A DNA stretch of 64,000 bases from Chryseobacterium camelliae (GTDB lineage: Bacteria; Bacteroidota; Bacteroidia; Flavobacteriales; Weeksellaceae). Below, in pieces: positions 60,358-64,000 of this stretch. The stretch is taken from the NCBI RefSeq assembly GCF_002770595.1, contig NZ_CP022986.1, forward strand, positions 1,922,001 to 1,986,000, written 5' to 3'. Every line of letters begins with the position of its first letter. Position 1 is the stretch's first letter. The position numbers were made by a program, and so were the translations under genes. The notes beneath the pieces are model-generated. The model was not told the DNA's origin, did no database searches, and was given only the letters and a program-made list of their open reading frames with translations.

Positions 60358-61101
60358 TCAGTACCCTCCTGCGGCAGGCTCATCCTTGAGTAAGGCGAGT
60401 GCAGAGGAAGTTCCGATTCTCTTTACGCCCATGTTGATCATTCTTTCAGCATCCCCGGGAGTCCTTACTCCTCCGGCTGCCTTTACAGAAAGCTTCCCGG
60501 CATGATCAAGCATGATCCGGATTCCTTCGAAGGTAGCTCCGTTAGGTTTGCCGTCTGATGTTTCGTAAAAACCTGTAGAGGATTTCACAAAAATACGAGG
60601 CAGATCCTGATGATCAAAATGCTGTTCTGCCCAGTCTGAAATCTTGTGGGTAAGATCAGCAATCTGGTCGTCACTGAGGGCAGCGATTTCAATAATCCAC
60701 TTCACGATCTTATGATGCCTGAGGCAGAGATCCGTCCCTTTCAGGAACTCTTCTTTTACAAGCTCCAGGTTACCCTGGGTATATGCTTTGTAATTGATCA
60801 CAAAGTCCAGTTCATCCGCTCCGTCCTCAATAGCCTGAGAGGCTTCGGCAAGTTTTTCTTCGGTACTATAAGTCCCCTCATGAAAACCAATGACTGTTCC
60901 CACCGCAACATCTGAATTCCTGGCCTGGATGTATTTCTTAATTTCTGAAACGTATTCCGGGCGGATCATCACCGCAAAAATGCCATGGTCTATGGCTTCC
61001 TGTGCGAGTTCCCTGTCTTTCTGTACTGTTTCTTCTTCTGAAATCCCCGACTGTTGCGGAGTCTTCAGGTAGGTTGCATCCAAATATTGAGCGATGTTCA
61101 T
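60358..61101 (-). CDS. deoC: Deoxyribose-phosphate aldolase
   Basis: Cleaves 2-deoxyribose 5-phosphate to acetaldehyde and glyceraldehyde 3-phosphate. The 247-residue TIM barrel has VIGFHEGTYSTEEKLAEA, ADELDFVINYKA near 95-106 with catalytic Asp, the Schiff-base Lys173 in IFVKSSTGFYE, and the second Lys in LSVKAAGGVRTPGDAE. Its start is 10 bases after the stop of the Lrp gene, so the two form a unit. Confidence 0.93.
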   Translation of the reverse strand: MNIAQYLDATYLKTPQQSGISEEETVQKDRELAQEAIDHGIFAVMIRPEYVSEIKKYIQARNSDVAVGTVIGFHEGTYSTEEKLAEASQAIEDGADELDFVINYKAYTQGNLELVKEEFLKGTDLCLRHHKIVKWIIEIAALSDDQIADLTHKISDWAEQHFDHQDLPRIFVKSSTGFYETSDGKPNGATFEGIRIMLDHAGKLSVKAAGGVRTPGDAERMINMGVKRIGTSSALALLKDEPAAGGY

Positions 61102-61111
61102 AAATCTTTGA

Positions 61112-61582
61112 TTATACTTTCAGTTGTCTGTAAATACCCTGCTCCAAAGATATGAAAGTTTCTGTTCTTGTTACCCCTTTCAGCTTCTGAAGCTTGCTCA
61201 GGATCTGCATCAGGTGGTCATTATCCTTGCACAGGACTTTCAGGAAAATCGTATAATTTCCGGTAGTATAGTGGGCTTCCACCACTTCATTAATGTCATT
61301 AAGGGATTTCACCATGTCAGGATAGTGACTTGGCTGATCCAGGAATACACCAATGTATGAGGTTACCTTATACCCGATTTTTTTTGGATTCAGGAAAGAA
61401 ATTGAATTTTCGATCACCCCTGCCTGTTCCAGTTTTTTAATCCTCTGGTGTACTGCAGTGGTAGAAATACCTACGTTCTTAGAAATGTGTGCCAGAGAAG
61501 TCTTGGCGTTGTCCATCAACATGTAGATGATTTCTTTGTCGATTGAATCTAAATGATAACTAGTGTTAGCTGAATTTTTCAT
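61112..61582 (-). CDS. Lrp/AsnC-family transcriptional regulator
   Basis: A 156-residue regulator: winged HTH at about 12-65 (YHLDSIDKEIIYMLMDNAKTS and ISKNVGISTTAVHQRIKKLEQAGVI) and a RAM ligand domain at 75-150 (SYIGVFLDQPSHYPDMVKSL, TGNYTIFLKVLCKDNDHL, GVTRTETFISLEQGI). Members respond to amino acids and bind DNA as octamers. Followed by deoC after 10 bases; whether it controls deoC is unknown. Confidence 0.9.
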   Translation of the reverse strand: MKNSANTSYHLDSIDKEIIYMLMDNAKTSLAHISKNVGISTTAVHQRIKKLEQAGVIENSISFLNPKKIGYKVTSYIGVFLDQPSHYPDMVKSLNDINEVVEAHYTTGNYTIFLKVLCKDNDHLMQILSKLQKLKGVTRTETFISLEQGIYRQLKV

Positions 61583-61631
61583 CTGTTCTACTTTTTGCTA
61601 TTTATGTTTTTGCTTAAACCTTTATTCCATT

Positions 61632-62555
61632 TTATTTGAATGTTACAAAAACCGGAAAATGATCACTGTATCCTCCCAGATACCGGGTACCGGCATACGT
61701 CCGGAAAGGTCTCCCCTGAAACCTTTTGTCCCGGCTGCTGATTTTCTCGGGCCTGAATACCTCAGCACCCTGAAAAGACAGACCCTGTTCGTCAAAAAAA
61801 GCTTTCGACAGAATGATCTGATCAAACAGCAATCCAGATTTATAATGAAAAGTAGAATAATTTCTTTTGTAAAACAGCTCCTGAAAAGGATTGATCAGCA
61901 TTTCTTTACCGCTGTTGTCATTGAGAACCTTAACTAAATTTTCATCATCCGGGTTTTCGTTAAAATCACCACACAAAATCACCTTTTCCCCTTCATTTAT
62001 CCGGCCTGAAATCCTGTTACAGACTTCATTCAGAATAATATTCCTTTTAGGCTTGTTGATATCTTTCTCTCTCTGTGAAGGGAGATGCACAATAAAAACA
62101 TTGATCAGTTCATCTTCATATTTTACTTTGCAGTAAAGAACATCCCTCGTTGTGTCGTAATTTTCTGTGTTTTTGTTTTTTATTTCAAAAAAGAAGGTAA
62201 TAGCTTCAGAATCTATTACTTCTACTTTGAGTTTATTATACAGCATGGCTACATCCACTTTCCGCTCATCTTTAGAATTGTAATGTACAATCCCGTACCG
62301 GTTATCGAAAGGCTGCAGTGCAACCAGATCTTCTAAAACCTTTCTGCCGGACACTTCCGACAGGGCAGCGATAAAGGGCAGTTCGCCATAATTTTCCTGC
62401 ATCATCTGAAAAACGTGTGCAATTCTAAAAAGCTTGTTCTTATATTTCCTTTCATCCCAGTTTCTTAATCCTGATGCAGTAGGATCAGTCGGATGAACAG
62501 GTTTTGGATCAGGCAGAAATAAGTTTTCTACATTATAAAAAGAGAACAGCTGCAT
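61632..62555 (-). CDS. Endonuclease/exonuclease/phosphatase-family protein
   Basis: A 307-residue EEP-fold protein. Signs are NVENLF at the N-terminus, IAALSEVSGRKVLEDL near 55-70 with metal-binding Glu, CGDFNENPDD near 195, and the terminal GGYSDHFPVFVTFK with the active-site Asp-His. No signal peptide was seen. It could be a nuclease or phosphoesterase of nucleotides or phosphoinositides; substrate unknown. Confidence 0.85.
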   Translation of the reverse strand: MQLFSFYNVENLFLPDPKPVHPTDPTASGLRNWDERKYKNKLFRIAHVFQMMQENYGELPFIAALSEVSGRKVLEDLVALQPFDNRYGIVHYNSKDERKVDVAMLYNKLKVEVIDSEAITFFFEIKNKNTENYDTTRDVLYCKVKYEDELINVFIVHLPSQREKDINKPKRNIILNEVCNRISGRINEGEKVILCGDFNENPDDENLVKVLNDNSGKEMLINPFQELFYKRNYSTFHYKSGLLFDQIILSKAFFDEQGLSFQGAEVFRPEKISSRDKRFQGRPFRTYAGTRYLGGYSDHFPVFVTFK

Positions 62556-62925
62556 TAATACGCATGTCTTAAATCGTACACTTAATTTTCAGAATGTAAA
62601 TTTATTATTTTTTTTCTAATATATTTCATTAATCTCTAAGATATTGATATTAAATTTATATGTTTTAAATACAATATCAATGAATAAAATCAATTAAAAT
62701 TAAAATTAAAATTCATTTCATTTATTACAGAGCTGCATTTTGAGATCATTAAAAATTAAAAAAGCATGCAAATACATACTTTTTTAGAATAATAATCTAT
62801 TTTTACATTAAGAAAACAGTTAAAATTCGCATATTTATTACACAAACCCGATTATTATTCTTAAATTAAAAATTTAATCTTAACAAAATAAAAAAACCCC
62901 GTTGATTAATGCAACGGGGTTGTTT
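62556..62925. other. AT-rich intergenic region
   Basis: 370 bases, extremely AT-rich, holding the promoter side of the exo/endonuclease gene and the trmD terminator at 62893-62925. No gene seen. Confidence 0.6.
62893..62925 (-). terminator. Terminator of trmD
   Basis: Stem AACCCCGTTG/CAACGGGGTT with loop ATTAATG; the A run at 62884-62895 is a T run on the minus strand. It lies right after the trmD stop. Confidence 0.85.
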
Positions 62926-63597
62926 CTATAATAAATCAGGACGCTTTTCTTTGGTAATCCGTACGGCCTCATCGTGCCTCCATTCTTCTATCTTCGGAAA
63001 ATTGCCGCTCAGCAGGATTTTAGGAACTTCAAGGCCTTTGTATACTTCAGGCCGCGTATAGATAGGCGGTGACAAGAGATCATCCTGAAAGCTGTCTGTG
63101 AGTGCACTCTGCTCATCATTCAGCACACCGGGCAGCAGGCGGATTATGGCATCTGCCAGTACACAGGCAGCCAGCTCACCTCCGGTAAGCACATAATCTC
63201 CTATTGAAATCTCTTTGGTCACATGCAGGTCCCTTACCCGCTGGTCTATTCCTTTATAATGCCCGCAGATAAATATCAGGTTGTTTTTTATAGACAAAGA
63301 ATTGGCTATTTTCTGGTTGAGTGTCAGTCCGTCAGGCGTCAGGTAAATCACTTCATCATATCCTCTTTGGGACTTGAGTTCTGAGATGCATTTGTCCAGC
63401 GGCTCCACCATCATCACCATTCCGGCACCACCTCCGTACGGCTCATCATCAATCTGCTTGTGCTTATTGACCGCCCATTCTCTCAGGTTATGGAAATGTA
63501 CTTCTGCCAGGCCTTTATCCATTGCTCTTTTCAAAATAGAAGTCCTGAAAGGGCTTTCCATAAGTTCCGGCAGTACACTTATAATATCAATTCTCAT
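62926..63597 (-). CDS. trmD: tRNA (guanine37-N1)-methyltransferase
   Basis: Methylates N1 of G37 in tRNAs with SAM. The 223-residue SPOUT enzyme starts [17 protein letters not shown], has [18 protein letters not shown] near 52-69, and the knot motifs [13 protein letters not shown] (about 109) and [23 protein letters not shown] (about 130-152, two blocks), with the catalytic Asp in LTDSFQDD. Its ATG overlaps the stop of the upstream NADH dehydrogenase gene (ATGA). Confidence 0.96.
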   Translation of the reverse strand: MRIDIISVLPELMESPFRTSILKRAMDKGLAEVHFHNLREWAVNKHKQIDDEPYGGGAGMVMMVEPLDKCISELKSQRGYDEVIYLTPDGLTLNQKIANSLSIKNNLIFICGHYKGIDQRVRDLHVTKEISIGDYVLTGGELAACVLADAIIRLLPGVLNDEQSALTDSFQDDLLSPPIYTRPEVYKGLEVPKILLSGNFPKIEEWRHDEAVRITKEKRPDLL

Positions 63598-64000
63598 TGT
63601 AACGTTTCGTTTTTCTTATTCGGTAAAATAATCAGCCTCAGGGATGAATCCTTATTGAAATAGCTCCACATCCAGTTGAAGAAAATGGCAAGCTTGTTTC
63701 TTACGCTCAAAATAAGCATCAGGTGTAAGAACATCCAGAAATACCAGGCCAGCAATCCCTGGAACTTAATGAACGGAAGGTCAACCACTGCCCTATGCTT
63801 ACCGATTGTTGCCAGGGAGCCTTTGTCTTCGTATTCATACTCGCTCCATTCATTCCTGCTTTTTCGCAACAGGTTTTTGCCAAGGTTTTTTGCCTGCGTA
63901 ATGGCTACATTGGCGACCTGAGGATGGCCCTGCGGATACTTAGGCGTTTCCATATACGCAATATCTCCTACAGCGTAGATGTTATCATATCCCTGCACTT
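63594..64000 (-). CDS. Type II NADH dehydrogenase, C-terminal part only
   Basis: The frame enters from the right edge, so the N-terminus is missing. Visible are the FAD-binding [27 protein letters not shown] segment (split: NIYAVGDIA and [12 protein letters not shown]), and the C-terminal region [17 protein letters not shown] followed by two hydrophobic stretches and a basic tail, all typical of bacterial NDH-2. It transfers electrons from NADH to the quinone pool on the inner membrane. Stop overlaps the trmD start by four bases. Confidence 0.85.
   Translation of the reverse strand, partial: VQGYDNIYAVGDIAYMETPKYPQGHPQVANVAITQAKNLGKNLLRKSRNEWSEYEYEDKGSLATIGKHRAVVDLPFIKFQGLLAWYFWMFLHLMLILSVRNKLAIFFNWMWSYFNKDSSLRLIILPNKKNETLQ

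Overview
The window reads as chromosomal DNA of a Bacteroidota member of the Flavobacteriia, most like Chryseobacterium or a close relative (inference from gene content). Supporting signs are two exported proteins with type IX secretion sorting tails, a T9SS plug-type protein, DUF4403 and other Bacteroidota-restricted families, no clear Shine-Dalgarno sequences, promoters of the Bacteroidota form TTG-N18/19-TAnnTTTG, a double-glycine 'bacteriocin-like' peptide, and very AT-rich intergenic DNA between moderately GC genes. No rRNA, prophage, insertion sequence or CRISPR array was seen.

Layout. 1-12.7 kb: housekeeping and surface genes (luciferase-like oxidoreductase cut by the left edge, PIF1-type helicase, gamma carbonic anhydrase, NifU-type protein, FMN reductase, ferrochelatase, secreted thermolysin-like protease, a RelE/ParE toxin-antitoxin pair, T9SS plug protein, MBL hydrolase). 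12.8-19.0 kb: a probable trehalose-use locus (TonB-dependent receptor, cytoplasmic trehalase, MFS transporter, divergent AraC regulator). 19.0-19.2 kb: five perfect DnaA boxes around an AT-rich stretch, a candidate replication origin. 19.9-26.7 kb: TetR regulator and a tripartite RND efflux operon with three matching TetR-type operators. 26.7-27.6 kb: an AT-rich islet with a tiny gene followed by a putative ADP-ribosyltransferase-like protein, arranged like a toxin-antitoxin pair. 27.7-36.3 kb: miaA, yicC, gmk, nadA, and the thrABC operon preceded by a Thr/Ile-rich leader peptide with mutually exclusive hairpins. 36.5-39.5 kb: bacteriocin-like peptide, folB, DUF4403, RDD protein, tRNA-Cys, SemiSWEET. 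39.5-47.9 kb: accessory stretch with a bacteriophytochrome kinase, small orphan proteins, three lipoproteins and repeated hairpin elements. 47.9-64 kb: aroC, thioredoxin-like genes, a fused PyrE-PyrF (UMP synthase type), a degenerate M1-like/beta-barrel protein, a CBM-like T9SS substrate, a large predicted outer-membrane protein, dusB, deoC, an Lrp regulator, an exo/endonuclease-phosphatase protein, trmD and a type II NADH dehydrogenase cut by the right edge.

The strongest items for a second look are the threonine-operon leader, the DnaA-box cluster, the AT-rich ART-like/small-protein pair, the TonB-trehalase locus without SusD, the eukaryote-like PyrE-PyrF fusion, and the hairpin-plus-ATGATGAAA repeat family. 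All calls were made by reading; no database or folding computation was run.
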